The notes under the pieces: model-generated | Seen by the model: only the letters and a program-made list of their open reading frames with translations | Told to the model about the DNA's origin: nothing | Databases searched by the model: none | In this document: positions 12,501 through 26,943 of the stretch, in pieces | Layout: each line of letters begins with the position of its first letter | Position numbering within the stretch: the first letter of the stretch is position 1 | Assembly (NCBI GenBank): GCA_017562135.1 | Contig: QEYB01001046.1 | Coordinates: forward strand, 3,410,001-3,474,000 | Source of the DNA: Dipylidium caninum | Lineage: Eukaryota > Platyhelminthes > Cestoda > Cyclophyllidea > Dipylidiidae | DNA: 64,000 nt | Direction of reading: 5' to 3' | Program-made: the position numbers and the translations under genes

Positions 12501-15500
12501 GTCTTTCATGACTACGCTTTCCGGTACTTAAAAAGAACCAAAACGTCTGCACATAATAAATAGCTGGGGTGAATAAGTCTTTTTAAATATTATTGCAACC
12601 GAGAGTGTAGGTCCTCTGAAGTCGAACTTTTTAGAGCTGTCATTAATCATTCGGCTCAGAAACGTTCCGCAATTTTCCGTTCGTCTGCTCCATAATGAAA
12701 TGCACCACTCATTGATGAGCACTGCGGTGACAAACTACCTCCCACCGTTCCGTAAAGCGATTCCCGTCCAACAAAGTGTGGCTCGAAGAGGGTGAGTCTG
12801 GGGGAGAGGAAGCCACGACTGCCGAGGTACTCCCCCCCCCGGACCGTGTCTAGGTCTCAGTCAGAACTTCTCAATGATGCGTCACGTGTTCCACTACTCA
12901 CCCTGACGATTCATGTTCTAACCCCGAGAACTCACCGAATACTGGTAGCGGTAGTAGAGAGAACTTCACGCGAATACAGGTGGCCATCAAAATACGTCGC
13001 AGTTGTGTTTTCAGCATTGTGGTCCTATTGTCAACCGTAGGTCACGTAAGTGGGGATGTTAAGGCTGCCGAGATTTCATTTGCAGCCACTTTTTATGGGA
13101 TAGATTCAGTTGACTTAAACAATTCCTATCCATTTGGAAAATAATGGCGAAACCTACATGGACCGCGTTCGCCTGAGCAAGACAAAATATCAATCTTGCG
13201 GAGGCAGTCGGTTCGCTGGACTGGTCTTAACTCGACACATTTTAACCAGGTCCACACTTCGTGGTTACCAAGATGCCTACCGGCTTCCAGATTGCGCTCA
13301 CTTCAGACCAATAGTAAGTTTGCTCATGTGGAGGCCGTGAAATCCACCACAAATCCACCGTCTATTAATAGCTGCAGGTAGGCTAGCTGAAAACTTGAGT
13401 GGTTCTTATCTCCCAATCTGTTATTGGCATAAGAGTGGCAGTGGGGCAATTAACCGCGTGGAACATGGTTGCTGCGTTGGGTGAAGCCGCCTTTGCACAG
13501 TCCCCTATCTAATTTCCTACACCTAAGGAGTGTCTACCGGACAAAAAAATACAATATAAAGGGATCTTTTGAGTAAAAATTGCCTCCGCTTTGGGAAGTA
13601 GTAAAAGTACGGAGTTATTGGCTTCTGTAGCAAAAACGTTGCGCCGCAAGACGTGACGGTGTTGATTAAATCGCGTCTTGCATAGCCAACCTAAACCGAA
13701 AGGACGAAAGTGGGGAAGTTGGAACACAAATTTTTACCTCAACAGTGGCAGTGAGACTCCGTGGTCGGCTATTCCCGTGCTTTGAATAGTATCCGTTAGC
13801 CATTGTCAACGTTGCTGGGGCGATAAATTCGCCAAATCTCGCACACCATTGCCAAATAGGCGTCTCTTGAGAGCGGTGAACAACTTCCATCAGGAATGAA
13901 GGACCCGGTTTAATTTGCAGAGCGGTAGTAACAGGGCAGGCTTATTCTGGTCAAAGTTTGATACCTTTAACTGTTCTGCATTTACTAAGAAGCTTATTTT
14001 CTTTTCTCATGAACTGCCTGTGGAAATGCTTCGATGTAGATTAAGGGAGAAATTAATTCGGTGGCATCCGAAGCAGGCAGAAGTCTCTCGCCTCTAGCCC
14101 TGCGTTCCCGAAGCAGTAGGGAGCCGTTGAGGACCAGTCAAGGTTGCAGGACAAGGCTTAACGGGAGGAAGAGGAGGAGGACTTTGTACACACGCGCACA
14201 CTCGGCCTGGCAAAGTCACCTCTTTGCCGGCACTGCCGTGACTCGTGGTAGGTAGAGGCTGGGCGGCAGGGCCTCCGCGACTTCGTCACAGCCCAGACCC
14301 TAGTCTACGAGCCCTCGCTCAACATGAGTCTGTAGACGCAGTCTTATTTTGCCCGTTGTCAAAACTTGCACGCATCGCGGGTGGGGCTCCCACTCTGCGC
14401 GCTCGCACAGGATAAATTGGGAAATATGTGGGAAGTCGGGGCTTAGTTGCTGCTGCTAACTTCTAATTTAAGGCTTATTACCATTGCGAATCGAAATCAT
14501 ATAAATGCGCAACTTGTGAGAACAAAAAGACTTGAAGGGGAGACATAGAGCTTTTCGTAGGGGACCCGCACCATTTCAACTGTGGATGCACCCGTTATCC
14601 GGAAATGTTTTGTGTTCAACCCGACGGCGGACGGAGCGAGCGGACGGCGAAGGGCCGACGGTGGCACAATGCTGTCTCCACATTCACCGTGGTAGTTCCT
14701 ATGACCTCCACTTTCACCACATCAACCGTCCCCATTTTGAGCAAACGTTGTAATTTTACGAGGACACCATTTCGGCTAAAGACTTTCTTACATGAGAGAC
14801 CGCACGGGGAATATGCAGATTTGTTATTTGCTTTGCAGGGGCATACATCTCTGTCCCGTTCCACACCGTAGGATTTAATTAGAGACCGAAAGGTCTGGAG
14901 AACATAAAACTTGATGAGCAGACCTCTCGACCTTTTTGATTGCGCAGCGCTTGGTAGTGTAGAGAAAGACAGCCTTCACTCACGACTGAATGAAAATCTC
15001 CTCATATACTGCAGAACGAACCCCTCAAAAACGGATTAATAAATTTTGAGTTTTTATAGTTTATGAGGAGACTGCAACAATACTAAACCCCATGAAAGCG
15101 TTCGATAAAGAACAGTAAAGTTAAATATAATGGTTTCTGGAAAAGGACCCCATTTTTATTCCTCACTAATCCTTGGTCTTCAAATCACCATGCCTTCGGC
15201 TCCACTGAGTCGAGCTGGGGCGCTCACCATTCGTGTGAGTAGCCTCAAGACTTTCCTCTGCGCCTCAGCTTCACTCTGCTACTTTACATTCACCGGTCAT
15301 GGACGCATGGGAGTAGGAGTGAAGCAAAATTTACCGAAGCCACCAATTTATGGAGATCAGTTTTCGCTATAAATCACCGCGACCCTGTGGACTAAAGGAG
15401 AAGCCTTGAGAGACCATGTCTGCGGTGACGGAGACCTCTATGCTGCCATAATAAATGGGCAGTCTGCCATCGGTAGCCGTCGTGCTTTATCAAAGGATTT

Positions 15501-17240
15501 AGTGGGAAAGCAAGATAAACAGACTTGATTTTAGTGGGCGGAAACGTCACATTTTTCAGTCCCTTCAGCGCATGTGAGGTCGGGTTGAGAATATTCTTAC
15601 TTGTCTGATGAATGTTTCCCTGGCATTTAGCGATCAAAGGCGCCGTTCTCCTCGATGAGCCCCCTTTTACTAATGAATCTGCTTCCCTTGTTTCCTGTAT
15701 TACATGTCTTGGCGGCGATTCTAAGACCGATCAGTGGCACAGAGCCAATTAAGCTGGCTCAACTGAAGCTGCATGGTGGTTACACAGCTTCATGGCCTTT
15801 GCTAAGGCCAAAATCATGTATCTTCGGAGCGCCTTTACAAAGCTACCTGATAAATGATCTGTGTATAACTCGAACGCGGTTATTTTGATTGCTGACATGT
15901 CAATCGCAGTGGACAGCTGGCCGCCTTGGTTGTATATAACTAACCGACTCGATTTGCCTTTCATTCCGGGGGCAATGAGTTCAGATGGTAAGCTGCAATA
16001 CACCCCGGTCCAGCGAACCACCATCCGTGGCGACATTGGAAGAAGGCGCGTTGGCAACTGCTCAATCATGCACCGCATCCCGTCACTTATATTGTTTTAC
16101 AAGGCAATCAATTGGACCACTCAAAATCAGGACTGTGCGTGAGCATGTTGAGACAAACCTTGAAGGATGCCTCCAATGCCTTGCCTTTTGTGATGACAGC
16201 GTTGTCAAACGCTGTGCAACATCTTGTCCACCTATGGGCAAGCAGAGAATGGGCGTAATGCTTTAAAATGTTCTCTCTGTCGTCTCAGTATCCTGCGATC
16301 TCGTATGTGCTGACCTTGCCAATTACTCAAGGTTTAGGTAAATTGTTGCACGAAATGTACGATATTTCCTGGCTTAATGCGAAGAAAAAATGGCGTGTCA
16401 GCCATTGGACAACCTTTAGAAGACTGCTTTCTCGGGTCAGTCAACTGACAAAAGGAACTTTAACCATGTGCTCCGTCGAAACTGACAATGTTATGGGGCA
16501 TCCAAGGCAGTCCTCGTGAAAGGCCGCAGAAGAGAGGCAGAGGGTGGTTGGCTTGCTGGGCCAGAGCGCCCTCGTACTAACTAACTTCACTTTTGTATCT
16601 GGAGGTCTGCTCGGAGGATAGGTGGCTTCACAAGCATTAAAGTGGAATGCGCTATTTGGGTCCTGCTCAAAATTTTCCCTCTAACGTCCCGTCAAAATGC
16701 AAATGACATGGGATAATAGTTATGATAAGGTTGCCAACAAGAGCCTTTGGTTATAGAAAAAGGAGTTTCACTTGGGCAGAGAACTTCTCCCTACCTGCTC
16801 TCCACGTGAAGTGACACGCCTCTTAACTTCGACGCTCATAAAACCAAAATTCTGCAAGCTTAAAATCAGCCACCTCAAATCCATTTCAAGTTGAACAACC
16901 TTCATTTGCATTATGAAGTCCATCCGTTGATTTAAAAAGTCCCTTTCTCTCTTGACTCGCCGTTCGTATCCGCTGAAGTGGAAGATAAAATTCTTGCGTT
17001 CATCTGATCAAATTTGCGGCTAAAGTTCTAAAGTTCCCAGGAGTCTCAGTACCGCATTTGAGTAACACATTATACACATTCGGATTGTTGAGTAGAATGG
17101 CCCGTCTCACGCGGACTGCCGACTTAGTCGCCACTCAATGTTCCGTTCGGAAATTGTGGTCACGAACGGCCGACTGGGTCGGGAGGAATGTGGTGCTTCT
17201 CCGGCTCTGACAGCCGGCGATCTGAGATGAATATGGAATA

Positions 17241-17275
17241 GGGTGGGAGGGAGGAAGGGAGGGAGAGCGGAGCCT
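17241..17275 (+). repeat. G-rich purine tract
   Basis: The plus strand carries repeated ggga/gggag units with at least four runs of three Gs, a pattern able to form a G-quadruplex. It lies in non-coding DNA and has no neighbouring gene. Confidence 0.6.
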
Positions 17276-20200
17276 TATTTAGCTTATGCTCTCTTTTGCT
17301 GAATGTACGCGATAACAGCTTGGGTGGACCTTCACCGGAGCTCCCATTAGACCTTTTGCAGGAGGATTATTGCACCAGAATAGGTCAATTACCCAAAGAA
17401 AACAACAATAAGCGCTATAATTTTTCTCTCTTCCACGCTCGTGGTTGTAGAACGCATATATCGTCTCACCCACCCCCTTACACGAAGGTTCCGGTGAAAA
17501 GCAGTCTCCTTTGTTGTTAAGGGAATTGCTTGGGTGTCGCCACTACCAAATTGACTGCCTACAACACTTTTTTGTTCTGTTAACATGGAGTCATTGTTCA
17601 CCCTCTGGAGAGTCAGGCATCCGGCGGCACTGCACAGAAAGGAATGCTTCCCCCTATAAGTAGAAGAAATAGTGCCATTGAATACGGTATCTACACACTA
17701 CACTCAAGTTTAATCCACAACTCCCCAAACCATGGAGAGGGAATTTTTGCTGTACTTATGAACTGACAGAGAGGCGGCCAAGTGCTATTCAATTGCGGGA
17801 CGTTTGGGGAACACTTTTTTCTTACATAGCGGCAAACCCGTGCACTTCTGCGGCTGTTAAAACGGAACCACTCGTGCCTATAACTTCGAAAAACAGCTCA
17901 CACCAAACTTGATACTCTTATGTCATGGAAACGTTTGTTTAAGGAGAACAAAGGCTTATTTAACATATTTACCGGTAATTTTGTTTTGATTGGACAGTGG
18001 CCCTAGCGATACGACACAAAGCAACCTGTCTGTAGGGAGACGAAGAAAACGTAGCTGCCACTTTGCGGGGAACCGGAACAGAAAGGAAAGTGCTGGTGAC
18101 AGTACTGTGGAGGCATATGTGGAGGGCAACGTTGCGGTTATTTGAAAGCGGGGTCCCAGGTTGTGTGGAGCTCCACGCGACTCGGCTCCCTGCATCTTAC
18201 AATATGCCAAAAGTGGAGATAAGGCGTCACAGAATATCGCAAACAACATTGGAATCTCGCCTATTCTGCTACATTCACAGTTGGGAAAGCCAGGGATGCA
18301 GGTAGCAAAATCGCACCACATCCCTTTGTTTAGACTTCATCATTTTAAAAATTTTACCTACCGCGAACCCACTGCAAACCGAGGATTCTCGGAGGAGTTG
18401 AAGGTACCGCCCGTAATGAGCACTTGTGAACTGCTTGGCATCTGCTGAGGGCAGCAGATTGCCGAATGAAATGTAGTACTTGCTAAAAAACTGTGAATAG
18501 GAGACAGTGGTCAAAAATGTTATCAGATGGAAGGCACCCCCTTCGGCTGCCCAGCTTTTTGCACAACTTATGGCGGATGAACTGACCCTTCTGGAGCAAG
18601 ACAGAAGTCTCGAGAAAATGTAGGCCCTTGGCAGTCGTTGTCACCGCGGCAAAAGGATCACTCATAGCGGATAGGCAAAGCCAGCGGCGAGACAGCCACA
18701 CAGGCGGCTATCGCCTGTCCTCAACCGACCACGGGGGTTGCAATAAAAGTGTTTTCCTGCAGACCATGGGAGCGACGGCAGAGAGAACAAGGGACGTTCG
18801 CTAGCAGACGCCGGTGCGTTAACTTAGATTTTTATGGCGCTGACCTCTGCCTGTTGCTGCTTTGGGACGCGACCCCATATAACGACAGCCAACAATTTGC
18901 CTGGGAGTTAGGGTTCTCTCTTCCCACCAAGAAAACACTGTAATCACCAAAGAAGATCCATTTCATCGCACTGGGGGTGACTAGTCGCTTGAAAGGAAGA
19001 TAACTTATAGAAACATCTTCCGATGCAGACAAATTTTTCGTGCCGCGATTGGGGAGTATGTCGCACAGGTTCTCCAGCCTCATCTTTATTACCCAAGATA
19101 ACAAAGGCACACAAAGGCTGCCAGTATTAACAAATCCACAAGGGCCTCACTAAGACCCCAGCCTAGTTGGCGGTCCTCATTAAACCATATTTTAGTTTTG
19201 CCTTAACGAAGCTCACTTTGATTCATCACGACGGTCGGGTGATCAGGCGATTCAGCACTCCAGCGCCATGCAGAACTGGATATTCTCCTCCCTCCCTCCG
19301 TCTCGAACCGTTTACCCTGATCTTAGAGCCTCAGCAACAACTGAAGCCGTATGCTTTCGAACGTCTGTAATTTTGCCAACTGTTCAGGTTGTAAGTCTCG
19401 TCAATGTCGCGAATTTTTCTCAAAAACAACAAATATGGTCCTCCAATAAAGCGAATTTTGAAATTATAGACGGCCAGGCTGAACAAGTGGACTCGGCTAC
19501 ATAGATAGGGTGACGAGCATGATTAGACGTAATAAACTATTCATTTGGCTGACTCTCTCCTGAAGTATCATCAACAAAATAATGAAATTTTTCATTCTAA
19601 GTGCGCACATAACAGCTATTTGAATAACTCGTCTGCCATCCACTGTTATTTTATTAAAGCGCGAAAAGTCACCGATTCTGTTGAAATGGAGATGCCAACT
19701 GCCGTACTCAGCAGATTAAGGCAAGCTGAAGCGTGCGAATAGTTACTGCCTCCATCCTTGTGAGCCCTTGGGCGCGGGCATTCAGTCGGTTTTTGAGAGG
19801 TACAGAATGCCTCATGCGCACTGCGTCTTCGCCCGAGTTTAAAAGACGCGACCTCGTAGATGGGAGGCCGAGATTTTGTCTTTCAGCGACGTATCGTATT
19901 GGCTTAGAGGGTTTGGCTAATCTCGTCGAAGGTTTTGTCGCGGTTCTTCGAAAGGACTTGTAAACCTTTGCGATTCTATCCAAGCAGACTCCATCGGTAT
20001 TCATGTAAAAGAGCACCCCTGCAGTGCCAAATTAATTGGAGGCCGGGGAGGAAGTATGTGATTTATTGAAGAGGTCATGACCCCGAACATCCTGTAAAGT
20101 GGGATTTTATGGGCTCCCCTAAAAGCAGCAAGGGCAACAAATTTACAGGCACTAAAGGAATTGCCTTTCTCCTCTGACCCTTTTGGGTGGCTTCTTGAAG

Positions 20201-20549
20201 GTGTGGGAAGGCGAGTTTCTGGACAATGCCATTTGGAAGAGTCTTTTGGCAAGAAAACCCTTGTTTAACGTCAGAGAAGAGCTGTGTTATGGACATTTCC
20301 CCATCCGCCGCACATCGCATCGAGATAGGGGAAGGTTGGAAGATGTACTATTAGTCACTTCAAAGCATCGGAATGCTGTCTTAATGTTATCGACATCATG
20401 AGAATGCGGCATATAGTAAATTAGGAGTGGTGAGGGCAATCCTCCCACCCAACGGATTAGCACAGCGCGTTACATCATCTTAGGACGGGTAGTTCAATGA
20501 TCTAGGCGTTGAATAACGCGCATTCACGTCGTCCTGGTCGCCTCGGCCT

Positions 20550-20561
20550 GGGGGGGGGGGG
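20550..20561 (+). repeat. Poly-G run of 12
   Basis: Twelve consecutive Gs in non-coding DNA. The length is prone to slippage and sequencing error. Confidence 0.9.
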
Positions 20562-23500
20562 TATTACAGCGTTGGGATTTCTCTTCTCTTGCGCTACGAC
20601 GGAGTTAATTTCGATGGTCTAAACAATTTTATCTTCCCTTAATCCGAGTTGCAGGTCTTTTGCCAATGCGAAGTGACTTATCGCTTTAGTGTGACATTCT
20701 GGACTGCTTGACAGCCAGCGTCGTTGAACGGGGAACAAAGCACATCAGAAACCGTAGGAGAAAAAGACTTTTCACAATCCAATTAGGGCAACAATGAGTA
20801 TGCTGAATCCTGCATCGCTGACAAATGTGAAAATGACAAATTGCTCCGACAAGTGAAAATGTCGACTTGGGATTTGGCAAAATTTCTCCACCCCCCTTGG
20901 CAAAATAAAGCACGCACTGATTCTTGGCAATTCACAGCCTCCGACTCCGAGTGTATTTGGGAGGATGTCCGGCTCTTCTCGGTTATGACAAAGGGTTTAC
21001 CTGTCCCCCAAAATTATCTGGCCTGTCCAGTGTAGGCCGTTAGCTCTTTATCAAGGCCACCGATTCAAATGAATGCTTTCAAAATGTTGGACTGCACTAA
21101 CATACAGCACACGCAAATTAACAGATTTCCAATTCTTACCTCGAGTATCACCGTTTCAATGATGCTTTCTCTCGTAGTGGGCGAGAGAGGCCACAATTGG
21201 CCTTGTCTTAAAGCTACAGCAGCACATTCCTTTGTTGAATCTGTAACTTGCCCCAACTTAATTGGCACCGGGGTTCTGTCGATGTGGAAGAACGTCGAAT
21301 TCTGTGATGAAGTGTGTTGGTGCGACACAAATTCCACTAGAATAGTCTTGGCCATTCGAAAGCAAGTGTGGAAAAGGCCTTTAGAAATAATGAAAAATTT
21401 AGCGTCGGGGACAGTGATTTTCTAAGAAACTGCGGTTCCGGTATGGTTAATAGGCGATAGGTGAGGTGGTTCATTAATTCTCTCTATTTGGGGCAAAGCA
21501 AAGGTACCCACTTTTTATTGGAATGGGTGTGATGAACAGAAGTGCATCGCCATTTTGATGGCGTCACAATCGTGAGGATGGCCAATTTACAACATCGTCT
21601 AAGTCGACGCAGTGTTCCACAGTAGAGTTGTGGGTGGATAACGCCCCTTGGCCGGGATGGTATTGGACCATTTCCTCGGCGTGACTTCCCGAATAGGTCC
21701 ACAAAACCCCTCCTGCCTGGTGGCCACCTTCGCTTTCGCATGGGAAGCCGCCTCGCCACACCATGCCAGGTGGATTCTAAAAGGTCAAGCTTGCACACCG
21801 TTAAATGCCAGCCATGTCATCGCCTGGTGCTGTGGAAGACGGCATTTGGCTCTAGGCGGAAGGAGGGAAAATGCCATGGTGCATTGATGAGGGCCTCCAA
21901 TGAGGCAATAGAAGTAGTAGCAGCAGCATCAACAGCAACAATCACATTAGAAGTGCTGAAAGGAAGAATACACTCTGTCCACCTCAGTTCCTCTCTCCAC
22001 CTCCACCTCCATTATCCATTACATCCCTTGCCTCTTTTCTGCCCTCCAATCCGCTTCTGACGGTTGGAAAAGAAGGCAATCGGACACCGAAATTTCCTTG
22101 CTGAATGTTTCAACTACTGGGCCGCCTTAGTAGCTGCCACATTTGGCTCCACTTGGTTCTCGGCCTTGCTCTAAACGCGAAAACCAGATTTTTGAGACTG
22201 CAGAGCTTATGCACACCCTCAAATAACCCCCCACACTTTGGGACCAAACCATGAGCAACTACTGCGGTGCAACGTATTTTCAAGTGGCCTCAACTACGTT
22301 GGGAGTAGGCGCTCTTTCCATAGCCTCACTTTTAACGGCTTAGATGTTAGAAATATAGATTTAATAAAATATTCTGCAGAAGACAAAATTCAGACACCTT
22401 TTCTGATCCGGTAGTTGAAATGTCGTTTAAGGGGAAGGAATTTTCGAAGACTCTCAATAAGCGAGACGAACTAATACACAAGTTCCTCCTAGCCCAAAGC
22501 TTATAAGTTGCATCTAATCAAATCTACCTGCGAATCCTGAATGTCCCGTAGTTTGAGTTTCGGAAATAGACGAATGACTATCGCAATAGTTTTACACAAC
22601 TCTGCCTCCCTCTTACCTCAGCTTCCTTCGCAGGCACTACTTCACGTGAAAATACATCTTGTTCCTTAAAGATGTCAAGGCTTCTTCTAGCCTGCTCACT
22701 CTACCCCAAACCAGTCCGCGTGCTGGAGCGGAGCTCGTGGGTTGTTTTGCAGGACGTCAACACAGTGAAATTTGATAAGGCAAGTGCTGTTTCATAGCGG
22801 TTGTGCAGCAGACGGGAGTCCTACTGATTTACCCGATTTCAAATGACTGATAAAGCCGGGACGCGCACGCATCTTCGTCGTTGTTCTGTAATAAAATCGC
22901 ATGCGGTCTGTGAGCAGGGCCAGACAGCCAAAAACAACTCCGCTAGAAGGCCTGGACCGCATCATCCTGCCGAACCTGCGCGGCCTGGTGTTCACCGAGC
23001 ACATCCACTTTGGCTTGTCACTTCACCCTCACCAGACTGATTTTTCCCTGGTGCGGACAAGTGCTGACCGAGAATTTCAATTGTGCCACCACTTCCTAAT
23101 TTATAGGAGAGCTCCCTGCCGTTGGCGCACACCACAAATCAAGCTCCTTAGGAGAATTAGTAGTGCTACAGGGCAGGTGAGTAAGAGTAAAAGCTTCTTT
23201 CGAAGGACGCTACATAAAATACACCAGATTTACGGTTCTCTAGTTAGCAAAATCATCGAGACAGGGGACTTGGAACTATGGAAACCGTAATTCTTCATGG
23301 TGGCATTTATGATACGAAAAGAAAACAGCAGGGCTTATCATGTCCATTCCAAATCAAGCATATGCCATAACGCTGCCATGAAACATTCGGAATCCTTTTG
23401 CCGAGGAGCGCTACATAAAGCAGGAACGATCCCCCTCACCCTCCTTCTTTATGCATTAAAAGTGGCCCTACATTGCCATCACTCCACCATCTATCGCCTC

Positions 23501-24524
23501 AATTACAAAAAAGCCTGCTTTGTTTTTAAAGATTGACTGAACAAGCCATACGAAATAGCCTTTGAAGCCGCCAACCTCGGTAGGGAATGGCTCTTCAAAT
23601 CCGAGCAAGGACGTGTTAGTGGGCGAAGAAGTGGTACGTAAAAATACGAGCTTACGAACGCGCGGGGTAGGGTCCGGACTAATTAGCATCGCCGCGAAGC
23701 GACGTTCTCGCGTATGTATAGCCTTTTGCAGGTAAATAGACATTGTGCGATTAGACCCATCGAAGTCAGGATTTCGGAGCATTAGAGAAGATAAGAAGGT
23801 TACTTGCGGAGATTGAATACTTTAGTTGACAAAACAGTGATTAACCAAGATGGGACATAACAGGCTTCCAGCGAAAGGATGGTGGGTTGGGGGGTGGGAA
23901 GAAAGTAATCCTCACTGTTGCTGTCTAATTCAGCGATTTGAGGACTGCAGATGCACGACTTTCCGACGGAACGTTTGCTTGCAATGTGTCCTTACAGAGA
24001 CTATGACAACATGTCAATCTGCATTCATGACGATTATCCTTGTTACTGAAAGGACTGGGACGCTAATTCGCGGTGGTACTCAGACTTCAAGTCTAGTAAG
24101 TGAATTTGAGTCGCTGTTAAGCCACACATTTAACTGAGTGCACCACAGATATCGTCATCACGACAAGTCGTCAAAAATTCGTTCATTTTACCACAATGTT
24201 ACTATCCTGTTTGTCTCACATCATCCTTACCTGATAACAACTTAAAAAGCCAGAGGAGGCTGGTATTCGCAAGATATTTTGACCGTGTACTCATGGGGAA
24301 TCTTCTGTTTTTGACCAAATATAACCCCTTATTCCGACCACACGATGGGCAGATTCCACGGCCCAATTGTCGGCTAACAGTCTAGCGGGTGCTCTTGCTG
24401 TTAACACTACTGATGGTGGTCTTGGTGTCGCCGGTGTCTTCTGTTTGTGCAATGCTCCCCATGCGCTGGATCGCGTGTGTGAAGCGCACACCGCCCAAAG
24501 GCCAAGGCCTCGCGCTGTAAAGGC

Positions 24525-24680
24525 GAGAGGGAGAGAGAGAGAGAGGAGAAGATGGGGGAGAGGTGGGAGGAGGGAACAATAATTAAACAAGTCCTCACTC
24601 CCCGACTCATCGCCCGCCTCCTCTCCTCCCGTTCACCTCCCACTTATGCCTCCTCGGTGAGCGCGCGCGTGTGTACTTCC
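24525..24680. repeat. GA-rich block, then CT-rich and CG/GT microsatellite
   Basis: A gagaga run and purine-rich sequence (about 24528-24575) is followed by pyrimidine-rich sequence (about 24595-24640) and a short gcgcgcgcgtgtgt run near 24660. The purine and pyrimidine halves are partly complementary, so the block could fold. The Ser/Leu-rich and Arg-rich open frames across it are artefacts of this composition. Confidence 0.7.
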
Positions 24681-26937
24681 TTTCCACTCGCTGTGAATGG
24701 GTAGAAGTACTCTGAGTCACCAAGAGGTTCACCAGAAAAGGAAAGCACTGGGACTTACCAAATCACAGAGTCGGACTGCATTACCGGACGATGCTTTGAC
24801 GTAACAAGATGAAAAAATTGGGATTTTTAGGTCATCGAGAACAAAAAGATTGTAACTAACGCAGTCGATATTTCTTTAGATGTACGACTTTTCTGTTGAA
24901 AATGTCGAAACAAAAGCAAATGGGGGATGGACTCCACGTCTTTGATATGTTAGTCCACTCGGCAGCATAATGACTACATTTATACTGTTGCAGCAACAAT
25001 GATGTCATTCTTGCAAAAGACAGGATGGAGTATTTCATTAACGGGGTCGACAGTTCATTTTATATCTCATTTGAATACCCTCTTGACATCAGCCACAGCC
25101 TAAGACGACTTATGTCACCAAGAATCCCCTAATTCGTTAATGTGTACTAGATAAAGCAACATAAACTTAATGCGGTGTCGGGTGTAGAGCCTGAGAAAAG
25201 CAGGTAGTAAATAATGCGTTGGAAGGTGAACATTCGTCGGAGTAAATTGAATGCATAATGTGAGGTGAAGAAGCGCCTTGAGCGCATGCAAAGGTGACCG
25301 TAGTCGGACAGCCCTTTTATGAGATGCTCTGAGGAAAGTCACATTCATCGAAATCGGTATTCGGTTACACCCGTTCCGTTAACACGAGGGAATGTGGAAT
25401 CTGCTGCTCTCTTCAGTAAATTGGGAAAGAAATATGGTGGAACTTGTTTACAGAAAAGCATAAAAAATACGTATTTTAATGAGTTATGGGGACTACTGTA
25501 AGAACAATTACGAAAATACGAAAGAAATGAAGTAATTTGGGGGGAAATGAGTAGGCATCCCAACTTGAGTCCGACTACGGTGTAAGGTGATAAGAAATGT
25601 TAAAGAGTTGTGTTATCTCTCAACCCCATCGCTTCACGGATGAAACAATTGGCGAACAGTTGGTGGCCGGTGGTGGTTGTCGTTGCCGTTGCCATGTCGC
25701 GGACATCCGCATTTGACGAACGCGAACACGTCCAGCACGGTGAGGCAAAATAATTTCCTCGTTGACGGAAGGCAATTTAAGCACTTCATTAAGACAGTTC
25801 CTGTCAGTCTTGTAGTAGAAAATGCTCAATATTTAGACATGATGAAAGCCTCTTGTCAGGCAAACGATCAGGCGGCCTTTTCAAAGAAAACTGCTTAAAA
25901 ATGCTCCGAAGAGTCGAGAAGACCACAAACGATTGTTGGAAACTCGGTTGTGTTGCGGATGATCCGTACAACGGAGCAAAAATTATGCAAAGGTGAGGGC
26001 AATGGTGAAAGGATGTCATTTTGTAAACTAGTTGGGAGTAGCGAAATTTGCATGTGTTGATATGGGGCCACCTAAATGAGGACTAAATTTACGCTTATGA
26101 CAGACCATGAAACTTCATTTCCGTTTATGCCATTGGCATGAAGCTTTTCCAGAAGGTTAAACCAGAATCCACTCCTGAAATGATTGTAGCTTCGCTGTGT
26201 GACAAAGTGACAGAAACAAAACTTCTACGCAATCTGCTATATTGCGTGCGCACTGGATTATCACTTTGTTGGATTTTGCCTGGAAGTCCACGAAACTCAA
26301 TAAAGTGGATGATACCGATGTGTAATTCAATAAATTCCATGTCCCGAGGTGGACATTGGGGGAAAGGGTCAGGGATGGCCATCCTTTAGAAGTTCCCGAT
26401 TCATTGCGAAGGACCTAACCCCATTTACTCAATACGTACCTTAGGCTTCATCATGAGACAAACATCAGAATACCGACTGGATGCACAAGTGCAAAAGGGG
26501 TGGATGCCAGAGCTTGTCACAGTTCTCTGGCTGGCTCTCAACCAGGTTCTATAAGATTAGATGAATGAAGGGACCAGAGACTGTTTCCACACTTTTGCGC
26601 AAAGTGACGATAGTAAAATGTGGTTAATATTCTCCACCCCGACCTCTTACATTCAATCCTTCGTGTTTTGTGCATTGTTTAATCGCCACAAATGAAGTAA
26701 ACCGCTACTACCTTCCACGATTGTCCAGAAGCAAGTCACTAATGCAGCACACTCGTCATCCCTATTTGCAAACTACGAAAAGTGATGGTAACATCCGAAT
26801 ACAAGTGCGTGGAGGACAAATAGAGAAAAACCTGCCTACTTTAGTCTATACCCAAAACAAACCTTGCTTCAAACATATATCAATAAACCTGAACCTGTCT
26901 CTTGACAGAACAAAGCCTTGTAAAAGGGTGCACCTAG

Positions 26938-26943
26938 TTTATT
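26938..26943 (-). terminator. Poly(A) signal of the pseudouridine synthase gene
   Basis: The minus strand reads AATAAA 82 nt beyond the stop codon at 27025, a normal distance for a short 3' UTR. Confidence 0.6.

Noticed and set aside
22901..23290. The whole 129-codon plus-strand frame as a gene
   Set aside because: Only its first third has unusual codon use; the rest looks random and no homologous family is recognisable. Only the short patch is kept as a finding.
24291..24643. Overlapping Ser/Leu/Pro-rich frames on the minus strand
   Set aside because: They read through a GA/CT-rich low-complexity block that keeps several frames open at once.
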